Part shown: one piece after another, positions 57,160 through 64,000 of the stretch
How positions within the stretch are numbered: position 1 is the first letter of the stretch
Layout of the letters: every line of letters starts with the position of its first letter
NCBI RefSeq assembly: GCF_021405525.1
Contig: NZ_JAGQAG010000001.1
Location: 124,001 to 188,000, forward strand
Source: Ruegeria pomeroyi
GTDB lineage: Bacteria > Pseudomonadota > Alphaproteobacteria > Rhodobacterales > Rhodobacteraceae
Reading direction: 5' to 3'
DNA: 64,000 nucleotides
Position numbers and translations under genes: made by a program
Notes under the pieces: generated by a model
What the model was told of the DNA's origin: nothing
The model's database searches: none
The model's input: only the letters and a program-made list of their open reading frames with translations

Positions 57160-59415
57160 CTAGCCGATCTCGGCCGAGGCCAGCACCGCCATGTTCAGGA
57201 TGTCATTGGCGGTGGAGACGGTCGAACAGATCTGGATCGGCTTGTCGACACCGGTCAGGATCGGGCCGATCACCGTGGCGCCCGCCATCTCCTGCATCAG
57301 CTTGGTCGAGATCGAGGCCGAGTGCCGCGCCGGCACGATCAGGATATTCGCAGGACCCGTCAGGCGCGAGAAGGGATAGGCCTCTTTCGAGCGCGGGTTC
57401 AGCGCCACATCGACGGTCATCTCGCCTTCGAACTCGAAATTCACGCCGCGCTCTTCCAGCACCTTGGGCGCCTTCGTCAGCTTCTCGGTCCGCTCCGAGA
57501 TCGGATAGCCAAAGGTCGAGAAACTGACAAAGGCCACGCGCGGCTCCAGCCCCATATGACGGGCCACGTCAGCGGCGCGTTCGGCGATGGTGGCCAGGTC
57601 ATGTTCGTCGGGCCATTCGTGCACCAGCGTGTCGCCGATCAGGACGATCTTGCCCTTGTGCAACAGCGCGGTGATCCCTGCCGCCCCATGCGCGGCGTCG
57701 GCGTCGAACACATGGCTGATCTGGTGCAGCACATGCGCCGATTTCCGGGTCGCGCCGGTTACCAACCCGTCGCCATGGCCATGTGCCAGCATCAGCGCCG
57801 AAAACACGTGCCTGTCGCGCGCCGTCAGCCGGTGAACGTCCTTGTGATCGAAGCCCTTGCGTTGCAGGCGCGAGTACAGGAATTCCTTATAGGTCTCCAG
57901 ATACGTGGTGTTGGCGGCATTCACCACCTCAAGCTCGCGCACCGCATCGCCCAGGCCAGCAGCTTCAAGTTTGGTCTTCACGTCGTCATGACGGCCCACC
58001 ACCAGTGCCTTACCATAGCCCGAGCGCTGATAGGTGACCGCCGCGCGCAGCACGCGGGGGTCATCGCCTTCGGCAAAGATCATCCGGCTTTGCGCCTTGC
58101 GGGCGCGGGCGTTGATGCCGCGCAGGATGCTGGCGGTCGGGTCCATCCGCGATTTCAGGCCCAGCTCATAGGCATCCATGTCGATGATCGGCCGCCGCGC
58201 CGCGCCGGTATCCATACCCGCGCGCGCCACGGCGGGCGGAATGCGGTGAATCAGGCGCGGATCGAACGGGGTCGGGATGATGTAATCGCGGCCAAAGGTC
58301 AGGCTCTTGCCATAGGCCATGGCAACCTCGTCCGGCACGTCCTCGCGCGCCAGCGCCGCCAGCGCATGGGCACAGGCGATCTTCATCTCGTCATTGATGG
58401 CGCGCGCATGAATATCCAGCGCGCCGCGGAACAGATAGGGAAAGCCCAACACGTTGTTGACCTGATTGGGATAGTCGCTGCGCCCGGTGGCGACGATGGC
58501 GTCGGGGCGCACCTCATGCGCCTCTTCGGGCGTGATTTCCGGGTCGGGGTTGGCCATGGCAAAGATGACCGGGTTGTCGGCCATGCTCTGCACCATCTCT
58601 TGCGTCACCGCGCCCTTGACGCTGACACCCAGGAACACGTCGGCCCCTTTCATCGCCTCTTCGAGGCTGCGCAGCTCGGTCTTGATGGCATGGGCCGATT
58701 TCCACTGGTTCATGCCCTCGGTACGACCCTGATAGATCACGCCCTTGGTGTCGCAGACAATGCAGTTCTCATGCCGCGCGCCCATGGTTTTCAGCAGTTC
58801 GATACAGGCGATGCCCGCCGCCCCTGCCCCATTCAGGACGATTTTCACATCTTCGATCTTCTTGCCCGAAATGTGCAGCGCGTTGATCAGCCCCGCCGCG
58901 CAGATCACCGCCGTGCCATGCTGGTCGTCGTGAAAGACCGGGATGTCCATCTCTTCCTTGAGCCGCTGCTCGATGATGAAACACTCTGGCGCCTTGATGT
59001 CTTCGAGGTTGATGCCACCGAATGTCGGCCCCATCAGCTTGACCGCGCGGCAGAACTCATCCGGATCCTCGGTGTCCAGTTCGATGTCGATCGAGTTCAC
59101 GTCGGCAAAGCGCTTGAACAGCACCGCCTTGCCCTCCATCACCGGCTTGCCGCCCAGCGCGCCTAGGTTGCCCAGGCCCAGAACCGCCGTCCCGTTCGAG
59201 ATCACCGCAACCAGATTGCCCTTGTTGGTATAGTCATAGGCCAGCCCGGGATCGGCCGCGATCGCCTCGCAGGGAACCGCCACGCCCGGGGAATAAGCCA
59301 GCGACAGATCGCGCTGGGTGGTCATCGGAACGGTGGCCTGCACCTCCCACTTGCCGGGGGTCGGTTCCAGGTGAAAGGCCAGCGCCTCTTCGTTTGTGAT
59401 TTTCGCTTTGGGCAT
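57160..59415 (-). CDS. maeB: NADP-dependent malic enzyme with phosphotransacetylase-like domain
   Basis: Converts malate to pyruvate with NADPH formation. 751 residues: malic enzyme domain (about 1-425; SLAYSPGVAVPCEAI, NGTAVLGLGNLGALGGKPVM, FHDDQHGTAVICAAG, NGAGAAGIACIELL) and a C-terminal Pta-like domain (about 430-751; AEGDDPRVLRAAVTYQ, PFSRLTGPANILIVPA), which is regulatory rather than catalytic in known MaeB proteins. ATG at 59415 (MPKAKITNEEALAFHL) chosen. Divergent from mutS. Confidence 0.95.
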   Translation of the reverse strand: MPKAKITNEEALAFHLEPTPGKWEVQATVPMTTQRDLSLAYSPGVAVPCEAIAADPGLAYDYTNKGNLVAVISNGTAVLGLGNLGALGGKPVMEGKAVLFKRFADVNSIDIELDTEDPDEFCRAVKLMGPTFGGINLEDIKAPECFIIEQRLKEEMDIPVFHDDQHGTAVICAAGLINALHISGKKIEDVKIVLNGAGAAGIACIELLKTMGARHENCIVCDTKGVIYQGRTEGMNQWKSAHAIKTELRSLEEAMKGADVFLGVSVKGAVTQEMVQSMADNPVIFAMANPDPEITPEEAHEVRPDAIVATGRSDYPNQVNNVLGFPYLFRGALDIHARAINDEMKIACAHALAALAREDVPDEVAMAYGKSLTFGRDYIIPTPFDPRLIHRIPPAVARAGMDTGAARRPIIDMDAYELGLKSRMDPTASILRGINARARKAQSRMIFAEGDDPRVLRAAVTYQRSGYGKALVVGRHDDVKTKLEAAGLGDAVRELEVVNAANTTYLETYKEFLYSRLQRKGFDHKDVHRLTARDRHVFSALMLAHGHGDGLVTGATRKSAHVLHQISHVFDADAAHGAAGITALLHKGKIVLIGDTLVHEWPDEHDLATIAERAADVARHMGLEPRVAFVSFSTFGYPISERTEKLTKAPKVLEERGVNFEFEGEMTVDVALNPRSKEAYPFSRLTGPANILIVPARHSASISTKLMQEMAGATVIGPILTGVDKPIQICSTVSTANDILNMAVLASAEIG

Positions 59416-59557
59416 GGGATGGGTCGTTTCTCTGCTATGCGGGCTTTCAGCCTCATAGCGCAGGCAATCGCGCGCCTCAACGACAATGCGTTTTCGCCTT
59501 TCACCGCAGGGGCCGGATTTGTAAGGTCGCGCGCACCAGCCGCCGGAGAACAAAGCC

Positions 59558-62194
59558 TTGACCACCGTCACGCCCATGATGGCCCAATACCTCGAAATCA
59601 AAGAGGGCCATACCGATGCCCTGCTGTTCTACCGGATGGGCGATTTCTACGAGATGTTCTTTGACGACGCGGTGGCCGCGGCCGAGGCGCTGGATATCGC
59701 GCTGACCAAGCGCGGCAAGCACGAGGGCGAGGATATCCCGATGTGCGGCGTCCCGGTTCACGCCGCCGAGGGCTATCTGTTGACCCTGATCCGCAAGGGG
59801 TTCCGGGTTGCCGTCTGTGAACAGATGGAAAGCCCCGCCGAGGCCAAGAAACGCGGATCAAAATCCGTGGTGAGGCGCGATGTGGTGCGGCTCGTCACCC
59901 CCGGCACCCTGACCGAAGATGCGCTGCTCGAGGCGCGCCGCCACAACTTCCTTGTCGCCTATGCCGAGGTCCGCAGCGGCGCCGCGCTGGCCTGGGCCGA
60001 TATCTCGACCGGTGATTTCCATGTGATGCCTGTGACCCGCCCTCGCCTCAGCCCGGAACTGGCGCGGCTGGCCCCCTCTGAGCTGCTGGTGGTCGATGAG
60101 CCGGTGTTTCAGCAGCTGCGCCCGCTGGCCGACGATCACCGCATCCCGCTGACCCCCCTGGGCAAGGCCAGTTTCGACAGCATGGCGGCTGAAAAGCGGC
60201 TGTGCGAACTTTACAAGGTCGGCTCGCTGGAGGGGTTCGGCTCCTTCGCCCGCGCCGAGCTGTCGGCCATGGGTGCGCTGATCGACTATCTGGAAATCAC
60301 CCAGAAAGGCAAACTGCCACTGCTGCAACCCCCGGTGCAAGAGGCCGAAGACCGGGTAATGCAGATCGACGCCGCCACCCGGCGCAATCTGGAACTGACC
60401 CGCTCGCTCTCGGGCGAACGCGGCGGCTCGCTCCTTTCGGTGATCGACCGCACCGTCACTCCCGGTGGCGCCCGTCTGCTGGAACAGCGCATTGCCAGCC
60501 CGTCGCGCAATCTGGACGTCATCCACGCGCGGCTCTCGGCGCTCGACTTCTGTATCGACCACACCACGCTGGCCGCCGACCTGCGTGGGGCCCTGCGCAA
60601 GACGCCCGACCTGGACCGTGCCCTGTCGCGGCTGGCGCTGGACCGGGGCGGCCCGCGCGACCTTGCCGCAATCCGCAACGGGCTGGGTCAGGCCGAGGCG
60701 ATTGCCGCCCGCTGCGATGGGTTGGAACTGCCCGACCTGATCGCAAGCGCCTGTGCCGACCTGAACGGTTTCGACGACCTGCTTGGCCTGCTCGATACCG
60801 CGCTGGTGGCCGAGCCGCCGCTGCTGGCCCGCGATGGCGGCTTCATCGCGCCGGGTTACGACAGCGAGTTGGACGAGGCGCGCGAGTTGCGCGACAAGGG
60901 TCGCGGTGTCATCGCCGGGATGCAACAGAAATATGCCGAACATACCGGCATCGCCTCGCTGAAGATCAAGCACAACAACGTGCTGGGCTATTTCATCGAA
61001 ACCACCGCCACCCACGCGGCCAAGATGCTGAACCCGCCGCTGAGCGAGACCTATATCCACCGCCAGACCACCGCCAATCAGGTGCGGTTTACCACGGTCG
61101 AGTTGAGCGAGCTGGAAACCCGCATCCTGAACGCGGGGAACCACGCGCTCGAGATCGAAAAACGGCTCTATTCCAGCCTTTCTGGCGCAATTCTAGAGGC
61201 CGCCGCCCGCCTCAACCTCGCCGCGCGCGGGCTGGCTGAACTTGATCTGGCGACCGCGCTGGCCGATCTGGCACGGGCCGAGAACTGGTGCAGACCCAGC
61301 GTCGACACCTCACGCATCTTTGCCATCGAAGGTGGCCGCCACCCGGTGGTCGAACACGCCCTGCGCCGGCAGGGCGGAGAGCCGTTCGTGGCCAATGACT
61401 GCGATCTCACCGCGGACAAGGGTGCCGCGATCCGCCTGCTGACCGGCCCCAACATGGCCGGTAAATCAACCTATCTGCGCCAGAACGCGCTGATTACCCT
61501 GCTCGCCCAAATAGGCAGCTACGTACCCGCCGACAGAGCCCATATCGGGGTGGTCAGCCAGCTTTTCAGCCGCGTCGGCGCCTCGGACGATCTGGCACGG
61601 GGCCGCTCGACCTTCATGGTCGAGATGGTGGAAACCGCCGCCATCCTGAACCAGGCGGACGACCGAGCGCTGGTGATCCTGGACGAAATCGGCCGTGGCA
61701 CTGCCACCTATGATGGTCTTTCCATCGCCTGGGCCACGCTGGAACACCTGCATGCGGCCAATCGCTGCCGCGCTCTGTTCGCCACCCACTACCACGAACT
61801 CACCGCCCTTGCCGGAACGTTGGATGGTGTCGAGAACCTGACCGTTGCCGTCAAGGAATGGGAGGGAGAGGTCATTTTTCTGCACGAAGTGAGGAAGGGC
61901 GCCGCCGACCGGTCCTATGGTGTGCAAGTGGCGCAACTCGCCGGCCTACCCCCGTCCGTTGTGGCGCGCGCCCGCGTGGTTTTGGACCAGCTGGAGAAGT
62001 CCGAACGCGAAGGCGGCAAGCAAAAGGCGCTGATCGATGATCTGCCGCTGTTCTCAGTCGCGCCGCCACCGCCGCCGCCCGCACCAAAAAGCTCACCTGC
62101 CGTTGCGATGCTGAAGGACATCCACCCTGACGAGCTGACCCCCCGCCAGGCGCTTGAGATGCTGTATAAACTGAAAGAGGCGGCCAGATCCTGA
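59558..62194 (+). CDS. mutS: DNA mismatch repair protein MutS
   Basis: Binds mismatches and recruits MutL. 878 residues: mismatch-binding N terminus with the Phe-x-Glu in YRMGDFYEMFFDDA (about 26-39), connector, core and clamp, and ATPase with Walker A GPNMAGKSTYLRQ, GRSTFMVEMVE, Walker B LVILDEIGRGTATYDG and ALFATHYHEL. A TTG start at 59558 with GGAG 10 nt upstream is preferred; the ATG at 59576 lacks a good site. Converges on grpE. Confidence 0.95.
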   Translation: MTTVTPMMAQYLEIKEGHTDALLFYRMGDFYEMFFDDAVAAAEALDIALTKRGKHEGEDIPMCGVPVHAAEGYLLTLIRKGFRVAVCEQMESPAEAKKRGSKSVVRRDVVRLVTPGTLTEDALLEARRHNFLVAYAEVRSGAALAWADISTGDFHVMPVTRPRLSPELARLAPSELLVVDEPVFQQLRPLADDHRIPLTPLGKASFDSMAAEKRLCELYKVGSLEGFGSFARAELSAMGALIDYLEITQKGKLPLLQPPVQEAEDRVMQIDAATRRNLELTRSLSGERGGSLLSVIDRTVTPGGARLLEQRIASPSRNLDVIHARLSALDFCIDHTTLAADLRGALRKTPDLDRALSRLALDRGGPRDLAAIRNGLGQAEAIAARCDGLELPDLIASACADLNGFDDLLGLLDTALVAEPPLLARDGGFIAPGYDSELDEARELRDKGRGVIAGMQQKYAEHTGIASLKIKHNNVLGYFIETTATHAAKMLNPPLSETYIHRQTTANQVRFTTVELSELETRILNAGNHALEIEKRLYSSLSGAILEAAARLNLAARGLAELDLATALADLARAENWCRPSVDTSRIFAIEGGRHPVVEHALRRQGGEPFVANDCDLTADKGAAIRLLTGPNMAGKSTYLRQNALITLLAQIGSYVPADRAHIGVVSQLFSRVGASDDLARGRSTFMVEMVETAAILNQADDRALVILDEIGRGTATYDGLSIAWATLEHLHAANRCRALFATHYHELTALAGTLDGVENLTVAVKEWEGEVIFLHEVRKGAADRSYGVQVAQLAGLPPSVVARARVVLDQLEKSEREGGKQKALIDDLPLFSVAPPPPPPAPKSSPAVAMLKDIHPDELTPRQALEMLYKLKEAARS

Positions 62195-62200
62195 CCGCCC

Positions 62201-62232
62201 CTTCATTCCGCTTAAAGTACTCCCGCCGGAGG
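62201..62232 (-). repeat. Intergenic motif copy C, 3' of grpE
   Basis: Matches copies A and B through CTTCATTCCGC, AAAGTACTCC and GGAG, with more changes than those two have between each other. On the minus strand it gives stem CTCC/GGAG followed by TACTTTAA. It lies 7 bp after the mutS stop. Confidence 0.6.
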
Positions 62233-62233
62233 C

Positions 62234-62256
62234 TTGGCTTCGCCGGGCGAAGCCAA
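62234..62256. terminator. Hairpin between mutS and grpE
   Basis: Perfect 9-bp arms TTGGCTTCG and CGAAGCCAA with loop CCGGG, just 1 bp from the grpE stop codon. Together with the motif next to it this probably ends transcription from both sides. Confidence 0.7.
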
Positions 62257-62257
62257 A

Positions 62258-62821
62258 TCAGCCCGCAGGCATCGACGACACGCCAACCTGCGCCGGGCGC
62301 AGCAGACGGTCGTGCAGCATGAAGCCTTCGGCCGAAACCTGGATGATATCGCCCGCCTTGGTGCCGGGCACCGGCGCCTCGAACATCGCTTCGTGCATCT
62401 GCGGGTCGAACCTGTCGCCGACCTGCGGCGACAGCACCTGAATGCCATGCTTGCCGAACACATCCAGCAGCGCACGCATCGTCAATTCGATTCCCTCGAT
62501 CAAAGCACCCGAAACTTGGCGCTGTTCGTCGGTCATGGAGTCCAGCGCACGCTTCATATTGTCATAGACCGGTAGCATATCGCGGGCCAGTTTCGAGCCG
62601 CCATACTGCTCGGCCTCGCGCCGGGCGCGCTCGCCCCGCTTGCGCACATTCTCGGCGTCGGCCAACGCGCGCATGAACTTGTCCTTGAACGCATCCCGCT
62701 CGGCCCGCAGCGTATCCAGCTCTGCCGCCTCTTCGCTGATCTCGGCCATTTCCTCGGCCAGTTCTTCGGCCTCGGCGGTTGCGATATCGTCCAGAAACTC
62801 TTCGTTGTTCGGCTTTGCCAT
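62258..62821 (-). CDS. grpE: Nucleotide exchange factor GrpE
   Basis: Releases ADP from DnaK. 187 residues: an acidic N-terminal coiled coil (ATAEAEELAEEMAEISEEAA), a long helix with FMRALADAENVRKRGERARR, and a C-terminal beta domain (GVRV-like GIQVLSPQVGDRFDPQMHEA, then VSAEGFMLHDRLLRPAQVGV). Follows hrcA by 10 bp, an arrangement common in Alphaproteobacteria. Confidence 0.95.
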   Translation of the reverse strand: MAKPNNEEFLDDIATAEAEELAEEMAEISEEAAELDTLRAERDAFKDKFMRALADAENVRKRGERARREAEQYGGSKLARDMLPVYDNMKRALDSMTDEQRQVSGALIEGIELTMRALLDVFGKHGIQVLSPQVGDRFDPQMHEAMFEAPVPGTKAGDIIQVSAEGFMLHDRLLRPAQVGVSSMPAG

Positions 62822-62831
62822 CTTTCTACCT

Positions 62832-63896
62832 CTAACTCCGGTCGGAAATCAGACGCCCGACCAGCTGTGCCGTGTAATCCACGATCGGAACGATGCGACC
62901 ATAGTTCAGGCGCGTCGGGCCGATCACCCCCACCGCACCGATAACCTTTCGATCCGCGTTCATATATGGAGACACCACCAAAGAGGAACCCGAAAGTGAG
63001 AAAAGTTTGTTCTCAGAGCCGATAAAAATTCGCACACCATCGCCATCTTCGGTCAGTTGCAGGAACTCGGCGATGTCGCGCTTACGCTCCAGATCGTCGA
63101 ACAGCACCCGAATTCTCTCCAGCTCCTGTTCCTGGCCAGTGCCCTCTAACAGATTCGCGCGCCCGCGCACGATCAGGCGGTCTGCGCCTTCACCCTCGCG
63201 GTCCCAGACCGCCAGACCGCTTTCGACCATCTGGCGGGCCAGCTGGTCGATTTCCTGCTGGCGGGCGCCGATCTCGGTCTGCATCAGCCGGCGGACCTCG
63301 CTCAGGGTCTTGCCCTCGATCAGTGCGTTCAGGAAATTGGCCGCCTCGCGCATCGAACTGGGGGTCTGTCCCGGGGGCGGCGCAAACAGGCGGTTTTCCA
63401 CATGACCGTCCGAAAACACCAACACCACCAGCGCCCGGTCCTGTGCCAGCGAGACAAACTCGATATGGCGGATCTCGGCCTCGTGCTTGGGCGTCAGTAC
63501 CAGCGAGGCGCCTTGAGTCACCCGGCTGAGCGTGGCGCTGATCCGGTCCAGTGTTCCGCCCACATCGCTGGCATTTGCGCCCAACGTCGCGTCCAGCTTG
63601 GCCCGGTCATCCAGGCTCAGATCCGCCACCTCGAGCAACCCGTCGACAAACATTCTCAGCCCCATCTGGGTCGGGATCCGCCCCGCACTGACATGGGGAC
63701 TGTCGAGCAGGCCCAGATATTCCAGATCCTGCATCACGTTGCGCACGGTTGCGGCGCTGACTTTTTCACTCAGAGTGCGGGTCAGGGTGCGGCTGCCGAC
63801 CGGCTCGCCACTGTCCAGATAGGACTCGACGATCAGGCGAAACACCTCGCGCGAGCGGTCGTTCAGATCGTCCAGTATTTTGCGCGCATCGCTCAT
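62832..63896 (-). CDS. hrcA: Heat-inducible transcription repressor HrcA
   Basis: 354 residues: winged helix-turn-helix N terminus (about 10-80; GSRTLTRTLSEKVSAATVRN, then MQDLEYLGLL) and a C-terminal GAF-like and dimer part with SVVVSP-type SSLVVSPYMNADRKV, GVIGPTRLNYGRIVPIVDYT. HrcA binds CIRCE boxes; none is visible at hrcA or dnaK here, so its targets (such as groESL) must lie elsewhere. Followed by grpE. Confidence 0.95.
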   Translation of the reverse strand: MSDARKILDDLNDRSREVFRLIVESYLDSGEPVGSRTLTRTLSEKVSAATVRNVMQDLEYLGLLDSPHVSAGRIPTQMGLRMFVDGLLEVADLSLDDRAKLDATLGANASDVGGTLDRISATLSRVTQGASLVLTPKHEAEIRHIEFVSLAQDRALVVLVFSDGHVENRLFAPPPGQTPSSMREAANFLNALIEGKTLSEVRRLMQTEIGARQQEIDQLARQMVESGLAVWDREGEGADRLIVRGRANLLEGTGQEQELERIRVLFDDLERKRDIAEFLQLTEDGDGVRIFIGSENKLFSLSGSSLVVSPYMNADRKVIGAVGVIGPTRLNYGRIVPIVDYTAQLVGRLISDRS

Positions 63897-63929
63897 GGCA
63901 TTCCTTGGGCAATCCCCGGCTGAGTGGCC

Positions 63930-63957
63930 ATTAAATCCCCTGCCCCGAAAAGGTCAA
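63930..63957 (-). promoter_or_regulatory. Candidate hrcA-grpE promoter
   Basis: On the minus strand TTGACC (63952-63957) and TTTAAT (63930-63935) are 16 bp apart and lie about 34 bp before the hrcA ATG. The sigma-70-like boxes were assigned by eye. Confidence 0.5.
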
Positions 63958-64000
63958 TCGGGCTTGCATCCACGCCCTTGCGGGCGGTATCCCCAGCGCA

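Noticed and set aside
63897-64000. CIRCE operator upstream of hrcA
   Set aside because: TTAGCACTC-N9-GAGTGCTAA is not present in either orientation; only sigma-70-like boxes are seen.

Overview
The window reads as chromosomal DNA of a marine alphaproteobacterium of the Rhodobacteraceae (Roseobacter group), most like Ruegeria (formerly Silicibacter) pomeroyi. The reasons are high GC with strong third-position GC, the rimP-nusA-ylxR-infB operon, a dnaK-dnaJ pair, a TPP-riboswitch thi operon containing thiO, and a 258-residue one-domain voltage-gated sodium channel with the filter TLESWSM, as expected for NavSp1 of S. pomeroyi. The species call is inference; no database was searched. Nearly all of the window is coding. 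I see no rRNA, tRNA, CRISPR array, insertion sequence or prophage.

Layout. 1-3.5 kb: the tail of a nitrilase-family hydrolase, a MarR regulator, ubiG, a proline iminopeptidase and a short solute-binding protein. 3.5-9.1 kb: a leader with an attenuator-like hairpin, then rimP, nusA, ylxR-L7Ae and infB, closed by a terminator. 9.1-9.5 kb: the only long non-coding gap, with a minus-strand terminator. 9.5-12 kb (minus): a parvulin foldase, argJ and mutT. 12.2-17.6 kb: secA, an unknown secreted protein and a PstS-like/OmpA fusion. 17.6-25.9 kb (minus): a TPP riboswitch controlling thiD-thiO-thiS-thiG-thiE-thiF-thiY-tenA-thiZ-thiX, with radC just behind. 26-29.4 kb (minus): dnaK-dnaJ. 29.4-38.5 kb: alkB, an SH3-domain protein, a polysaccharide ABC-2 permease, then cysQ, kdsB, two related glycosyltransferases, a GT14-type transferase and a two-domain sulfotransferase, which together look like a surface-glycan sulfation locus. 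38.5-42.4 kb: a LysR regulator with a divergent small protein and a shared palindrome, an L,D-transpeptidase, the sodium channel and an RNA methyltransferase. 42.5-49.6 kb: two half-size ABC exporters behind a structured leader that contains an 8-codon ORF, a CCA-type tRNA nucleotidyltransferase, a CoA pyrophosphatase, Hsp33 and a Nudix hydrolase. 49.6-55.5 kb: a receiver-PP2C phosphatase and an HPt protein, ilvA, argG, DUF1810, an SCP2 protein and a small sulfotransferase. 55.6-64 kb: msrA, ribokinase, maeB, mutS, grpE and hrcA.

Many genes are joined by 4-bp ATGA/GTGA overlaps, which implies translational coupling. This helped fix starts such as GTG for thiZ and DUF1810. Three copies of an intergenic motif lie just 3' of radC, dnaJ and grpE. 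The most interesting non-coding signals are the peptide leader ahead of the ABC exporters, the 9.1-9.5 kb gap, a chain of three perfect hairpins after marR, and the LysR-type palindrome at 39.45 kb.
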